From: Pasteurella multocida subsp. multocida OH4807
GTDB lineage: Bacteria; Pseudomonadota; Gammaproteobacteria; Enterobacterales; Pasteurellaceae
Assembly: GCA_000973525.1 (NCBI GenBank)
Contig: CP004391.1
Location: 1,326,001-1,390,000 of the forward strand
Direction of reading: 5' to 3'
Length of the DNA: 64,000 nucleotides
The position numbers were made by a program, and so were the translations under genes. Shown in pieces: positions 53,369 through 62,519 of this stretch (its first letter is position 1; every line of letters starts with the position of its first letter). The notes under the pieces were generated by a model. That model saw only the letters and a program-made list of their open reading frames with translations. It was not told the DNA's origin and ran no database searches.

Positions 53369-55126
53369 ATGAATTGGTCGCAAGAACTGTTAGACTCCTT
53401 TTTCTGGCTACTAAAAAGCCTGTCTTTAACAGCAATTTTATTCCCTTTAGCCGTCTATATTGTGTCAAAAACAACCAGATGGGGGCACCAACTTTGGTTG
53501 CTCGCTGAAGGGTATTTCAATCCACGCAATAGCATTCGCCCACTGCTTTATTTTATTGTGATTGTTTTCTTTGATTTATTGTCCGTACGCATCGATATCT
53601 TAGTATCTAACTGGTACAACGCACTGTATAAGTCTTTACAAGATATGAACGAAAGTGTGTTTTGGCAGCAAATGGTGGTGTTTGCTGTCATTGCAACATC
53701 AAGTATTGGTAATGCGCTCTTAAGCTACTATCTGAGCAAACGCTTTTTAATTCATTGGCGTCTTTGGTTCAATAATAGAATGTTGAATAAATGGACGGAG
53801 AACCAAGCCTATTACAAAACCCAATATCTTGAAAATCAACTGGATAACCCTGATCAACGTATTCAACAAGATATTAATGCGTTCGTTTCTAATACGTTAG
53901 ATTTTGCAACAGGCTTGATTTCGTCGATTGTCTCCATTGTCGCGTTCACGATTATCTTGTGGAACTTATCTGGCACCATGAATATTGGCAGTATCGAAGT
54001 GCCGCATGCGATGGTATTTCTGGTCTTTATTTATGTATTAGTCACCAGTATTTTTGCCTTTAAAATAGGACGCCCACTGATTCAACTGAATTTTGCTAAC
54101 GAACGTTTAAATGCGAACTACCGCTATTCGCTCATCCGTTTAAAAGAATACGCCGAAAGTATTGCGTTCTATCGCGGTGAAAAAATGGAAAAACGCCTAT
54201 TAACCTCACAATTTGATCAAGTCATTGACAATGTTTGGAAAGTGGTCCATCGTACGTTAAAACTGTCAGGTTTTAACTTAATTGTCACGCAAATTTCTGT
54301 TGTTTTTCCACTGGTTATCCAAGTCACCCGCTATTTTAGTAATCAAATTACACTCGGTGACTTAATGCAAACCTCAAGCGCCTTCGGACGCGTACAATCC
54401 GCATTGTCTTTCTTCCGTAATTCATACGATGATTTTGCCGCCTACCGTGCCGTTCTCGATCGTTTGACGGGATTCCATACTGCCATTCAACAGGTCAATC
54501 AACCATCAGATTTAAAGATTCAAGACAGCGAAAATGTGATACGTTTTGAACACCTCAATGTGCATACCCCAAATGGTAAAACATTGATTCAGGATCTCAA
54601 TCTTGAATTACCTATGGGAACGTCATTATTAATTCAAGGGGAATCGGGTGTAGGTAAAACCACATTATTAAGAACCATTGCTGGATTATGGTCTTATGCA
54701 AGCGGCACAATTCACTGCCCACAACATAATACGTTGTTCTTATCACAAAAACCTTATTTACCACAAGGTCGCTTAATTGATGCACTGTATTATCCCGATG
54801 TTGCACCAGACAATGTTGATCGAGAGCATGCCATGAGCATTTTACAACAAGTTCAATTAGGTCATTTAGCCGATAAATTAGAACAACACGATGAATGGAC
54901 ACGCGTGCTGTCACTTGGTGAACAACAGCGCTTATCGTTTGCTCGTGTGTTATTATGTAAACCTATTGTGGTCTTCTTAGATGAAGCAACGGCAAGTATG
55001 GACGAAGGGTTAGAGGACGCGATGTATCGTTTATTGAAACACACCTTGCCTCACACAACGATCATCAGTATTGGGCACCGTTCTACATTAATTGCACATC
55101 ATCAACAGCACCTTAAAATTGGCTAA
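53369..55126 (+). CDS. yddA: SbmA/YddA-type ABC transporter (fused permease-ATPase)
   Basis: A 585-residue half-transporter: six membrane segments of the SbmA/BacA type in the N-terminal 330 residues (the long first loop with DLLSVRIDILVSNWYNALY is typical), then an ABC ATPase with Walker A GESGVGKT (about 424-431), signature LSLGEQQR (about 515) and Walker B VVFLDEATASMDEG. Relatives include YddA, vitamin B12 and peptide importers. The ligand cannot be read. A terminator follows directly. Confidence 0.9.
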   Translation: MNWSQELLDSFFWLLKSLSLTAILFPLAVYIVSKTTRWGHQLWLLAEGYFNPRNSIRPLLYFIVIVFFDLLSVRIDILVSNWYNALYKSLQDMNESVFWQQMVVFAVIATSSIGNALLSYYLSKRFLIHWRLWFNNRMLNKWTENQAYYKTQYLENQLDNPDQRIQQDINAFVSNTLDFATGLISSIVSIVAFTIILWNLSGTMNIGSIEVPHAMVFLVFIYVLVTSIFAFKIGRPLIQLNFANERLNANYRYSLIRLKEYAESIAFYRGEKMEKRLLTSQFDQVIDNVWKVVHRTLKLSGFNLIVTQISVVFPLVIQVTRYFSNQITLGDLMQTSSAFGRVQSALSFFRNSYDDFAAYRAVLDRLTGFHTAIQQVNQPSDLKIQDSENVIRFEHLNVHTPNGKTLIQDLNLELPMGTSLLIQGESGVGKTTLLRTIAGLWSYASGTIHCPQHNTLFLSQKPYLPQGRLIDALYYPDVAPDNVDREHAMSILQQVQLGHLADKLEQHDEWTRVLSLGEQQRLSFARVLLCKPIVVFLDEATASMDEGLEDAMYRLLKHTLPHTTIISIGHRSTLIAHHQQHLKIG

Positions 55127-55135
55127 TTTCCGACT

Positions 55136-55163
55136 AGGCTTTGCTTTTTAGCAAAGCCTTTAA
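55136..55163 (+). terminator. Terminator of the yddA-like gene
   Basis: Ten-bp stem AGGCTTTGCT / AGCAAAGCCT, loop TTTT, with a short T tail (TTT). Confidence 0.7.
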
Positions 55164-55266
55164 AAAACACTTAAAAATCCCTGATGCTTATAAGAAAAAC
55201 TTTCTAAACCAAACGATTACTGCTAAAATCGCGCCCAATTTTTGTACTTATCTTCAAACTATCTAT

Positions 55267-55818
55267 ATGCTAAAAAACATTTTATTATTCCTTGCAATCA
55301 GTCTCACGGTAGGTTGTCTTTCAACCAAACCTGAACCCTTTCCTGCTGAATTTGCGAATTTAGACTATGAATTATCGGATGAGGATGCGCAGAAATGGGT
55401 GCGTGCTAGTTTACAAGTCGAACAATGTATTTACCCTCACCTCACTCGTATTCAACGTGAGCATTTTGCTAAAGAAGATGCCTATATTCATTCCCAATAT
55501 GTCTTCTTTTACCCATTAGAAGACATCATTGGTGAATCTTATGTCAAAATGATCCAAGCCGATGAAAAATCGATGGGATATGCGACATACCAATATAAAA
55601 AATTTAAGCAATCTGAAACGACACCGTTAGATGAAGAAAAATGTCTACTTCTTAGACAACAAGCCAAAGACGATTTAGCTGTCGTGAAAGGGCAATATAA
55701 AAGTGGGATGGCGGAAGATAAGCCAAACAAAGAAAAAACCAATACCGAAGGTGTCGCTACTGGTCAAAACAAATTTTTCTTCGATATTATTAAATGGGGA
55801 ACCGCCCTACTACTCTAA
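55267..55818 (+). CDS. Hypothetical lipoprotein, possibly DUF5358
   Basis: A 183-residue protein with a signal peptide and lipobox LTVGC (lipidated C17). The mature part has [19 protein letters not shown] and cysteines near 60 and 130; it resembles the Pasteurellaceae-restricted DUF5358 lipoproteins, an assignment made from memory. The start [10 protein letters not shown] at 55267 is chosen for the signal peptide; the in-frame extension from 55141 overlaps the previous terminator. The C-terminus ends in a hydrophobic WGTALLL. Confidence 0.7.
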   Translation: MLKNILLFLAISLTVGCLSTKPEPFPAEFANLDYELSDEDAQKWVRASLQVEQCIYPHLTRIQREHFAKEDAYIHSQYVFFYPLEDIIGESYVKMIQADEKSMGYATYQYKKFKQSETTPLDEEKCLLLRQQAKDDLAVVKGQYKSGMAEDKPNKEKTNTEGVATGQNKFFFDIIKWGTALLL

Positions 55819-55896
55819 GCGTTAAGTAGGCTTAGCTGCCTGCTTAGTCCTGCCCATCTGGTTTTCATTAAAATCAAAACGCAATCGATTACAAAG

Positions 55897-55935
55897 TGAC
55901 TAAGCTCAAATAATTTGAGTTTAGTCATTTTAATT
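55897..55935 (+). terminator. Terminator of the DUF5358-like lipoprotein gene
   Basis: A 14-bp stem TGACTAAGCTCAAA / TTTGAGTTTAGTCA (one G-U), loop TAA, followed by TTTTAATTCTTC. Confidence 0.75.
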
Positions 55936-56004
55936 CTTCTCTTTTTCAGCTAGTCTAACCATAATCTATATCACATAATTTTTAATAAAAATTAAGGAGA
56001 ATTT

Positions 56005-57660
56005 ATGACAATTTTTACCCATGCTCAAAATTGGCTAGCACAAGATCCTGATGCGGAAACCCGCTCAGAATTAGAGCAACTGATTTCAGCAGCTCAATCT
56101 GGTGATGAAAAAGCAAAAGCAGAATTAGCTGATCGTTTCGACGGTCGTTTACAGTTTGGCACAGCTGGTTTACGCGGTCGTTTACAAGCGGGCTCTATGG
56201 GGATGAACCGTGTGCTTGTTGCTCAAGCTGCGGGTGGTTTAGCTGAGTATTTAAAAGGCTACGACAAAGAACCTTCTATCGTAATTGGTTATGACGGTCG
56301 TAAAAATTCAGATGTCTTTGCGCGTGATACGGCAGAAATTATGGCGGGCGCAGGTATCAAAGCCTATTTATTACCACGCAAATTACCAACCCCAGTGCTT
56401 GCATACGCAATCAAATATTTTGACACCACCGCTGGCGTAATGGTGACAGCAAGCCACAACCCACCAGAAGATAACGGTTATAAAGTTTACTTAGGTAAAG
56501 CAAATGGCGGTGGTCAAATTGTTTCACCAGCAGACCAAGATATTGCGAAATTAATTGATAAAGTTGCCGCAGGTTCAATCAACGATTTACCACGCAGCCA
56601 AGATTTCATTGTGTTAAATGATGAAGTGGTTGACGCATACATCGCAAAAACAGCATCACTTGCAAAAGAACCACAAACAGACATTAACTACGTTTACACC
56701 GCAATGCACGGTGTGGGCTATGAAGTGTTAAGCAAAACCTTAGCGAAAGCTGGCTTACCACAACCAAGTGTTGTAGCGGAGCAAGTATGGCCAGACGGCA
56801 CATTCCCAACCGTAAACTTCCCTAACCCAGAAGAAAAAGGCGCATTAGACTTAGCTATTAAATTAGCAAAAGAGAAAAAGGCAGAATTTATCATTGCAAA
56901 TGACCCTGATGCTGACCGTTTGGCTGTGGCTGTACCTGATGCGGAAGGAAACTGGAAAGCATTACATGGCAACGTAGTGGGTTGTTTCTTAGGTTGGTAC
57001 CTTGCAAAACAATATCATGCACAAGGTCAAAAGGGTATTCTCGCCTGTTCTTTAGTTTCATCACCAGCCTTAGCTGAAATTGCGAAAAAATACGGGTTCC
57101 AATCAGAAGAAACCTTAACTGGCTTTAAATACATCGGTAAAGTCAATGGCTTATTATTCGGTTTTGAAGAAGCATTAGGCTACCTCGTTGACCCAGACAA
57201 AGTGCGTGATAAAGACGGTATCTCTGCTGCAATCGTATTCTTAGATTTAGTACGCAACTTGAAAAAACAAGGCAAAACATTAGCAGACTATGCTGATGAG
57301 TTTACGAAAGAATTTGGTGCTTATGTGAGTGGACAAATCTCAATTCGTGTTGATGATTTATCTGAAATCGGTAAATTAATGACCGCACTTCGTAACAACC
57401 CGCCAAGCGAAATCGGTGGCTTCACAGTGGCTCAATTCTTAGACCACACCAAAACTGATCGCCAAAGTGATATTTTAGTTTTCGTACTTGAAAACGGCAG
57501 CCGTTTAATTGCTCGCCCATCAGGTACAGAACCGAAAATCAAATTCTACTTAGATGCGAAAGGTAAAGATCCACAAGACGCAGATAACGTATTAGCACAA
57601 TTTGATGAAAGCGTTCGCCAAATTTTACGCAAAGACGAATTTGGCAAACAAGACTGCTAA
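56005..57660 (+). CDS. Phospho-sugar mutase (PGM2-type phosphoglucomutase/phosphomannomutase)
   Basis: A 551-residue alpha-D-phosphohexomutase. The phospho-serine is S150 in VTASHNPPEDNGYK; the magnesium loop is NDPDADRLA (about residues 298-306), the sugar loop EEALGY and the phosphate loop RPSGTEPKIKFY near the end. It interconverts 1- and 6-phosphates of glucose or mannose, feeding LPS, capsule and glycogen. A long N-terminal extension (about 50 residues) is characteristic of the PGM2-like branch. AAGGAG precedes the ATG. Name in Pasteurellaceae varies, so no symbol is given. Confidence 0.94.
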   Translation: MTIFTHAQNWLAQDPDAETRSELEQLISAAQSGDEKAKAELADRFDGRLQFGTAGLRGRLQAGSMGMNRVLVAQAAGGLAEYLKGYDKEPSIVIGYDGRKNSDVFARDTAEIMAGAGIKAYLLPRKLPTPVLAYAIKYFDTTAGVMVTASHNPPEDNGYKVYLGKANGGGQIVSPADQDIAKLIDKVAAGSINDLPRSQDFIVLNDEVVDAYIAKTASLAKEPQTDINYVYTAMHGVGYEVLSKTLAKAGLPQPSVVAEQVWPDGTFPTVNFPNPEEKGALDLAIKLAKEKKAEFIIANDPDADRLAVAVPDAEGNWKALHGNVVGCFLGWYLAKQYHAQGQKGILACSLVSSPALAEIAKKYGFQSEETLTGFKYIGKVNGLLFGFEEALGYLVDPDKVRDKDGISAAIVFLDLVRNLKKQGKTLADYADEFTKEFGAYVSGQISIRVDDLSEIGKLMTALRNNPPSEIGGFTVAQFLDHTKTDRQSDILVFVLENGSRLIARPSGTEPKIKFYLDAKGKDPQDADNVLAQFDESVRQILRKDEFGKQDC

Positions 57661-57679
57661 TCCCCGATTAGAAATACAA

Positions 57680-57710
57680 AAATGGCACAGATATTTATCT
57701 GTGCCATAAA
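57680..57710. terminator. Bidirectional terminator after the phospho-sugar mutase gene
   Basis: Stem TGGCACAGAT / ATCTGTGCCA, loop ATTT, with A/T-rich flanks. It also ends the convergent nuclease gene. Confidence 0.75.
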
Positions 57711-57711
57711 A

Positions 57712-58734
57712 CTAGAAGCTTTCTCGAATACACTTCTCAAAAAACGCCTGATATTTGGCTAAGTTTTCCAAAACTTTTTGTCCATCAAAACATTCATTAC
57801 CAAACCAACCCTCTCTTTCAATAACGGCAAATGTCATATATTCACCATTACCAAATCTATCTGGTTTTTTTATTCCTAAAATCCCTTCTTGTGTAGCTTG
57901 TTTCGTAATTAAATGATAGAGCTTATTTCTAACTGCTTGCGTTGATATCTCTTTATTATCACAATCCACTTGTACTTTAAAACATAATCTCTTCTTATCT
58001 TGTTCTAATTGCATATACACAGCACTATTGTACTTCCAATTTAGCCAAGAAAAACAAAGATAAAAGAAACCACCATTCGGATTATTCGCAAATCCCCAAC
58101 TCATATCATCACATTCTAATTTATCTTCTAGAAATTGATAAAACCCTTGCCAATCACTATTTCCCCACTGGTTAATCTCTTTATATGTGAATTGATTATT
58201 TAGAGATTCTAACCTTAATAATCTATCCAAGAAGTCTTGAAAAATATTATTTTTGATAAATTTATATTTTTCTAAAATAGCAATGAGTTCTTTTCTACCA
58301 AAAACAGAAAAACCTTTTTTCTCTATCTTTTTTAAATAATGTCGGCTTTCATTCCCTGTTTTTATATAAATACAGACAGGCTGATAGTAATTATTGTCCT
58401 TACAATAATGTAATGCAAAATCTTTGTATCTCTCTAATTGCTGACTATGTTCGCCGGTATTTGTTTTATCTTCTATAACAATAAAATACTTATTATTGAT
58501 CACCGCCCAAACATCGATATTTTGTAATTGCCTATCTGCTTTTACTGAAACAATCTTTTCATCATAATCTGAATATTCAGTTTGGATTAATGACCTCACA
58601 AATTCCTGTGCACATTGATGTAAATCTTTATCTTCCTCCTGACAAGACTCATCTGCAAATCTTAATAGCCAAGTAATAAAAGCATCTTGCGACAATTCTT
58701 TTGTTGCTATATCAAAAATATTCGGTCTCATCAC
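57712..58734 (-). CDS. PD-(D/E)XK nuclease family protein
   Basis: A 340-residue protein. The N-terminal SQDAFITWLLRFAD (about residues 15-28) and the core NIDVWAVINNKYFIVIEDKT, with D74, E88 and K90 forming the D...ExK triad, then GEHSQQLERY (94-103), match the PDDEXK_4 group of predicted nucleases. Such proteins are frequent in accessory and defence regions. The C-terminal 200 residues are rich in aromatic residues (WKYNSAVYM, WGFANNPNGG). It is more AT-rich than the housekeeping genes around it and sits alone between the mutase and the EEP gene. Confidence 0.8.
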   Translation of the reverse strand: MMRPNIFDIATKELSQDAFITWLLRFADESCQEEDKDLHQCAQEFVRSLIQTEYSDYDEKIVSVKADRQLQNIDVWAVINNKYFIVIEDKTNTGEHSQQLERYKDFALHYCKDNNYYQPVCIYIKTGNESRHYLKKIEKKGFSVFGRKELIAILEKYKFIKNNIFQDFLDRLLRLESLNNQFTYKEINQWGNSDWQGFYQFLEDKLECDDMSWGFANNPNGGFFYLCFSWLNWKYNSAVYMQLEQDKKRLCFKVQVDCDNKEISTQAVRNKLYHLITKQATQEGILGIKKPDRFGNGEYMTFAVIEREGWFGNECFDGQKVLENLAKYQAFFEKCIRESF

Positions 58735-58758
58735 ATATCCTTGTTTATACAGATATAT

Positions 58759-59838
58759 CTAATATTTTTCTCTAACCACTTTTTTCTCAGGCTCTGCCTC
58801 ATCTATTTTTTCTTGGGCAAGTTCGTGATCTGCACCATCTGCTTCAGGTGTAGGTTGTGCAACTTCCACACAAGGGTGGAATTGGAAACAGCCGTAAACA
58901 GGGAAATGGTCTGAACCAATATCAGATAACACACGAATATCACGCATCATAAAATCATTACTATGATAAATATGATCTAAAGGCCAACGTAAAAAAGGAT
59001 ATTTCGCATGAAATGTACTGTATAAACCGCGTCCAACACGAGGATCCAGTAACCCGCTCGTTTTTTGGAATAAACGTGAGGTCGATGACCACGCCACATC
59101 ATTCATATCCCCGAATACTAATACTGATTGGTTATTTTCGCTGATTTCTTGCCCCACTAATAATAGCTCTGCATCACGATGCGTTGAGGTGGCGCTCTCT
59201 GTGGGTGTCGGTGGCATTGGATGTAAACAATACAAATGGATCCAATCCCCTGAAGGCAGGCAAGCTTCGGTATAAATGGATGGAATATCTTCTTGTACCC
59301 AATGACGCACTTCTGTATTACGTAGCGGCAAACGACTATATAAATGCATTCCATACAAATTATCGAGTGGAATTTTGACTGTATAAGCATAGCTTTCTTC
59401 TAGTGAGGCTAACTTTTCTTCCCACCACAAATCCGTTTCTAATGTCAGCACCACATCCGGTTGCCAATTCTCGATCAACTGCAATAATTTATCCACTTGA
59501 CGATTGGGTGTGAGTACATTGGTCGTAAGCAATGCGATACTGCATTCATCTTTTTCACCATGATATTGCAAGACTTGTGGGCGTGACAAACGTGTATAGG
59601 CAAGAATCTCCCAAATCTGATACCCCATACAGAGCAAGTTGAAACACTGCAACACAATCCACAACCACATCGGCTCAGGCTTCACGACCCAACCCAACAC
59701 AAAACAAAATAAATTCAGACCTGCAATCTGCAAACGTGGAAAATCAAAGATCCTTACCGTCCAATGATTAAACGGTAAGAACGGTAAAAGCGTGGCAATA
59801 ATCGGAATGCTTAAAAAGACAAAAAATAACCAATCCAT
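58759..59838 (-). CDS. Membrane-anchored endonuclease/exonuclease/phosphatase (EEP) family protein
   Basis: A 359-residue protein with three N-terminal hydrophobic segments (about residues 3-22, 36-52 and 56-76) and an EEP domain from about 100: LLTTNVLTPN, ETDLWWEE, HPMPPTP, FGDMNDVAWS and the final SDHFPV, covering the expected Asn, Glu, Asp and His catalytic residues. Similar to YafD-type proteins. The C-terminal 30 residues are an acidic tail. Substrate unknown. Confidence 0.85.
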   Translation of the reverse strand: MDWLFFVFLSIPIIATLLPFLPFNHWTVRIFDFPRLQIAGLNLFCFVLGWVVKPEPMWLWIVLQCFNLLCMGYQIWEILAYTRLSRPQVLQYHGEKDECSIALLTTNVLTPNRQVDKLLQLIENWQPDVVLTLETDLWWEEKLASLEESYAYTVKIPLDNLYGMHLYSRLPLRNTEVRHWVQEDIPSIYTEACLPSGDWIHLYCLHPMPPTPTESATSTHRDAELLLVGQEISENNQSVLVFGDMNDVAWSSTSRLFQKTSGLLDPRVGRGLYSTFHAKYPFLRWPLDHIYHSNDFMMRDIRVLSDIGSDHFPVYGCFQFHPCVEVAQPTPEADGADHELAQEKIDEAEPEKKVVREKY

Positions 59839-60205
59839 TGTGCGAGTAAACGCAAATCATCTATTAAACGTTGAGCAATAGTAGCATTATTTAATCAAGG
59901 TGCAAAATAGCAAATCAAAACACCCTGCGGTCAAACGGAATTAAATATGACCTCATATGACCGCACATTCTGCCTTTAAAAGAAAACATCAACATAATCT
60001 ATTGCCTGATCACAAGGGTTAGCCATTTGCTGTAAACGCCAATAACGTGAGAGTAAGCGTTCCATAGATAAGCACAAAAGTACAATAGCAAAATTACGCG
60101 ACAAAGTTCGAACAACAATTCGCTATTAAAACGCAATCTGATATTCTATAATGAACAGAAAGTATGTAAATTATACAACATTCTGCATTTCAATAAGGAG
60201 ACAAC
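59839..60205. other. Intergenic region with coding-like remnant
   Basis: No full gene is seen. On the minus strand a reading frame without a clear start gives VRTLSRNFAIVLLCLSMERL and continues to VDVFF-stop at 59976; from its internal ATG (60065) it is 29 residues. A second frame reads ATIAQRLIDDLRLLAQWIG just before the EEP gene. An inverted pair TGCGGTCA / TGACCGCA (59926 and 59958) also lies here. The plus-strand promoter for the next lipoprotein is presumably near 60,150. Confidence 0.4.
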
Positions 60206-60763
60206 ATGAAAATATTCACTCAATTCAGTTTAGCTACTATGTTCGCTTTAAGTCTTGTCGCTTGTGATAATGCGAGCAAAACAAATTCAACTCCAGATAC
60301 CACCGCGAAGCAAGCAGCAGCTCAACTCAGTCCACAAGAGCAGTTCCGCCATGATTATGAAAAATTCGAAAAATGGAACAGCGAGTCTGAACAAGAAATC
60401 GGTAAACACTTCAAACCTATCGAAGAAAAAATGGCAGCAATACAAAGTGGTAATATCACCGCGACACCAGAAGATGTCGATACATTATTTGCGCCATTCC
60501 AAGAAGTAATGAATAAAGAACTACAAAAATTAGATGCCCTTAACTTAAAAGATCCTGAAATGCTAAACTATGCTGCACTCGTGAAAAAAGCGTATCAAGG
60601 TACATTTGAAACGCTTCCACTTATCATGAAATTGTCTCTTGACCCAGCTAAAGCAACGCAAGAATTATCAAAGGCAGAGGCGACATTCAGCGAATTTGAA
60701 AAAAACCAACAAGAAATGGAAAAAGAGAAAACGCGCTTAAAACAAAAATATGAGCAAAAATAA
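60206..60763 (+). CDS. Hypothetical helical lipoprotein
   Basis: A 185-residue lipoprotein with lipobox LVAC (lipidated C20), a Thr/Ala/Gln-rich linker, then a mostly helical charged domain ending in a probable coiled coil (EFEKNQQEMEKEKTRLKQK, residues about 160-180). AAGGAGA precedes the ATG. No family is recognised. It stands alone with its own terminator and could be a small envelope lipoprotein. Confidence 0.8.
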   Translation: MKIFTQFSLATMFALSLVACDNASKTNSTPDTTAKQAAAQLSPQEQFRHDYEKFEKWNSESEQEIGKHFKPIEEKMAAIQSGNITATPEDVDTLFAPFQEVMNKELQKLDALNLKDPEMLNYAALVKKAYQGTFETLPLIMKLSLDPAKATQELSKAEATFSEFEKNQQEMEKEKTRLKQKYEQK

Positions 60764-60786
60764 TTCAATTTCATGTTTTTAAAAGA

Positions 60787-60818
60787 AAATAGCCAAACAT
60801 CCTGTTTGGCTATTTTTT
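60787..60818 (+). terminator. Terminator of the helical lipoprotein gene
   Basis: A 13-bp stem AAATAGCCAAACA / TGTTTGGCTATTT with a 3-base loop and seven T. Confidence 0.92.
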
Positions 60819-60925
60819 TATTTATTAAATATTCAAAAAACAAATATGTCGCAAAATCCCTTACACACGCAATTTAAAACTATAGGATGAAATTGTTTTT
60901 CACCCGCCATTAAACGCCCTGCAAG

Positions 60926-61048
60926 CTATGCACTTTGTTTGCTCTCCACCTGCACATCAACATGAATGGCTGCAAGTTCAATATGATTATTTGCATCAGC
61001 TAAACTATTTTGTGCAACTGATATTTGGCTATAAAGTCCCGAAATCAC
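60926..61048 (-). pseudogene. Coding-like remnant
   Basis: A minus-strand frame from a GTG gives MISGLYSQISVAQNSLADAN and continues HIELAAIHVDVQVESKQSA-stop, 40 residues with clear protein-like composition. The same frame continues past the stop (LAGRLMAGEKQFHP), suggesting a decayed larger gene. No family recognised. Confidence 0.4.
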
Positions 61049-61110
61049 ACAAAAATAAATACGAAATTTTTCTCATAAATAGATATAAAAATTTAAAAAG
61101 TGAATAAATG

Positions 61111-61195
61111 CGCGTATTCCGAAAAACACACCGCCAAGCCCCAGACACATTTCAGGTTTCTGGAGCTAAGCATTAAATATGGTGCGGAATACACG
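61111..61195. other. Nested inverted-repeat element (possible structured RNA or mobile element)
   Basis: Outer stem GTATTCCG / CGGAATAC (61114-61121 and 61185-61192), a CACC / GGTG step just inside, and an inner stem GCCCCAGA / TCTGGAGC with one mismatch. The whole fold is about 80 bases, with no protein frame and no T-tail. Confidence 0.45.
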
Positions 61196-61466
61196 TTATG
61201 AGGGAATACTAGGGACGACTCACCCCTCTTAATAAAACAGAGTTCAACACCCGACACTGATTCGGTTAAGCTGCACAGTACATTTAAATTAGCGGTGAAT
61301 TATTTTCTACATATCGTTCAATAGTAAGAGCTTTTTTATTGCGTAAATTATCATAGTGATATCTAGCTTTTTTAACGATAGAAATAATGATAGCTCTTTT
61401 AACGACAGAACCCTTCTATAGCCTAAAGATAGCACGCTTTCGTGATGGATTTTTAACTGAATGAGA

Positions 61467-61503
61467 AATGAAAAAACACTCGTGAAAACACGAGCACCAG
61501 AGT
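61467..61503. repeat. REP-like palindrome A
   Basis: AAAAAACACTCGTG...CACGAGCACCAGAG: stem ACTCGTG / CACGAGC-type around GAAAACA. Closely matches palindrome D at 62520-62558, 1.05 kb away in the same orientation. Confidence 0.8.
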
Positions 61504-61599
61504 AAGTGCGGTCACTTTTAGCCAACTTTTTAAAATATAAAAAATAAGATCGCGCTTTATCGCACTCTTTTTATTTAAAAAGGAACAATAGCAAAATCT

Positions 61600-61815
61600 A
61601 ATATTCTTGCTAACTGTAAAATACGTTTTTTTATCTTTCTGTTGACAGAAGAAGAAACAGTATGAATCTTGTTCTTTTCAATATTTAGCAAAGTATAACT
61701 GTTCTTTTTCTCTCAGCGTTCGACGATTTCATCCGGTTTGAGGACTTTTTTAGGTAAAGACAATCCTAATAAAAGTGAAAACAGCTTGTTTATTATACGA
61801 TAGTATTGATTAAAA
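61600..61815 (-). pseudogene. Coding-like remnant with in-frame stop
   Basis: The minus strand reads QFFNQYYRIINKLFSLLLGL then SLPKKVLKPDEIVER-stop and, in the same frame, [15 protein letters not shown] onwards to [10 protein letters not shown]. Protein-like composition on both sides of a TGA suggests a decayed gene; no family recognised. Confidence 0.35.
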
Positions 61816-61991
61816 AACTGTTAGGTCTGAAATAGGTTGTTGATAGCAGTTGTTGATGTTGTGGTTTGTGATGAGTATTTTACATTCTGGAGAAAAGGAA
61901 AAGGCACTTGTGGGGTTATAATAAGCATACAAATGTGAATTTTTCTATAACTAAATCAATTTCTCTAGTCCAAGTACGATATCCTAGCAAT

Positions 61992-62191
61992 TTACATAAT
62001 TTTTTGCACTCTACTGCATTTCCAATCTTCTGCCTGAGAAACAAATCCACTCACAACAGGATTTTGATGGATATAATCTAATTTCTGGTCAAAATATTTT
62101 TCGGGGTAAATTTCGATAGGTTGATTGTGATGTTGCCAAAACTAACAAAATAAATTCCCTCTGGATTATTCATTTTATATTTTCTGCTCAT
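61992..62191 (-). pseudogene. Internally deleted RAYT (REP-associated tyrosine transposase) remnant
   Basis: The minus strand starts MSRKYKMNNPEGIYFVSFG at 62191 and, after a frame change near 62,133, continues WQHHNQPIEIYPEKYFDQKL and DYIHQNPVVSGFVSQAEDWK to a TAA at 61992. Both ends match the start and end of IS200/IS605-like Y1 transposases of the RAYT type, but the middle (with the His-x-His and catalytic Tyr) is missing; about 200 of the usual 500-odd bases remain. It lies between REP-like palindromes, the normal partners of RAYTs. Confidence 0.8.
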
Positions 62192-62300
62192 TGCCCCAAT
62201 CCCAATAAAAGTAAATAAAGAAACTCTAAGCAAAAATAGAAATTAAGCATTATTTTGGGGTTCATTTCTCGATCCAACTCACAAAATAAAAAAGAAAAAG

Positions 62301-62503
62301 ATAAAAAATCAGAAAGATAGTGCTCGTCTTTGACGAGTGCTTAGACTAATTTAGGTGTGACAAGGCACTCGTATGGATACGAGCGCAATCGGGAGGAAAA
62401 AGACAGCAAAAATCAGAAAAATAGTGCTTGTCTGTGACGAGTGTTTAGACTAATTTAGATATGACAAGGCACCCATGTGGACACGGGCGACATCAGGAGG
62501 TGC
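62301..62503. repeat. Tandem 104-bp REP-like repeats B and C
   Basis: Two imperfect units with a period of 104 bases (for example ATAGTGCTCGTCT at 62317 and ATAGTGCTTGTCT at 62421). Each has two hairpins: CTCGTC/GACGAG-type and GGCACTCGTATGGATACGAG-type, joined by the shared TTAGACTAATTTAG. Confidence 0.85.
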
Positions 62504-62509
62504 ACCATC

Positions 62510-62519
62510 GGGGGGGGGG
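62510..62519 (+). repeat. Poly-G tract (10 G)
   Basis: Ten consecutive G between repeat C and palindrome D, 58 bases past the AIPR stop. It is outside any reading frame I can support. Confidence 0.9.

Noticed and set aside
59926..59965. Inverted TGCGGTCA / TGACCGCA as an uptake-signal terminator
   Set aside because: Neither arm is an exact uptake core, the loop is 24 bases and there is no T-tail.
62301..62503. Tandem repeats B and C as a CRISPR array
   Set aside because: Only two imperfect 104-bp units with internal palindromes; no short repeats with unique spacers and no cas genes in the window.
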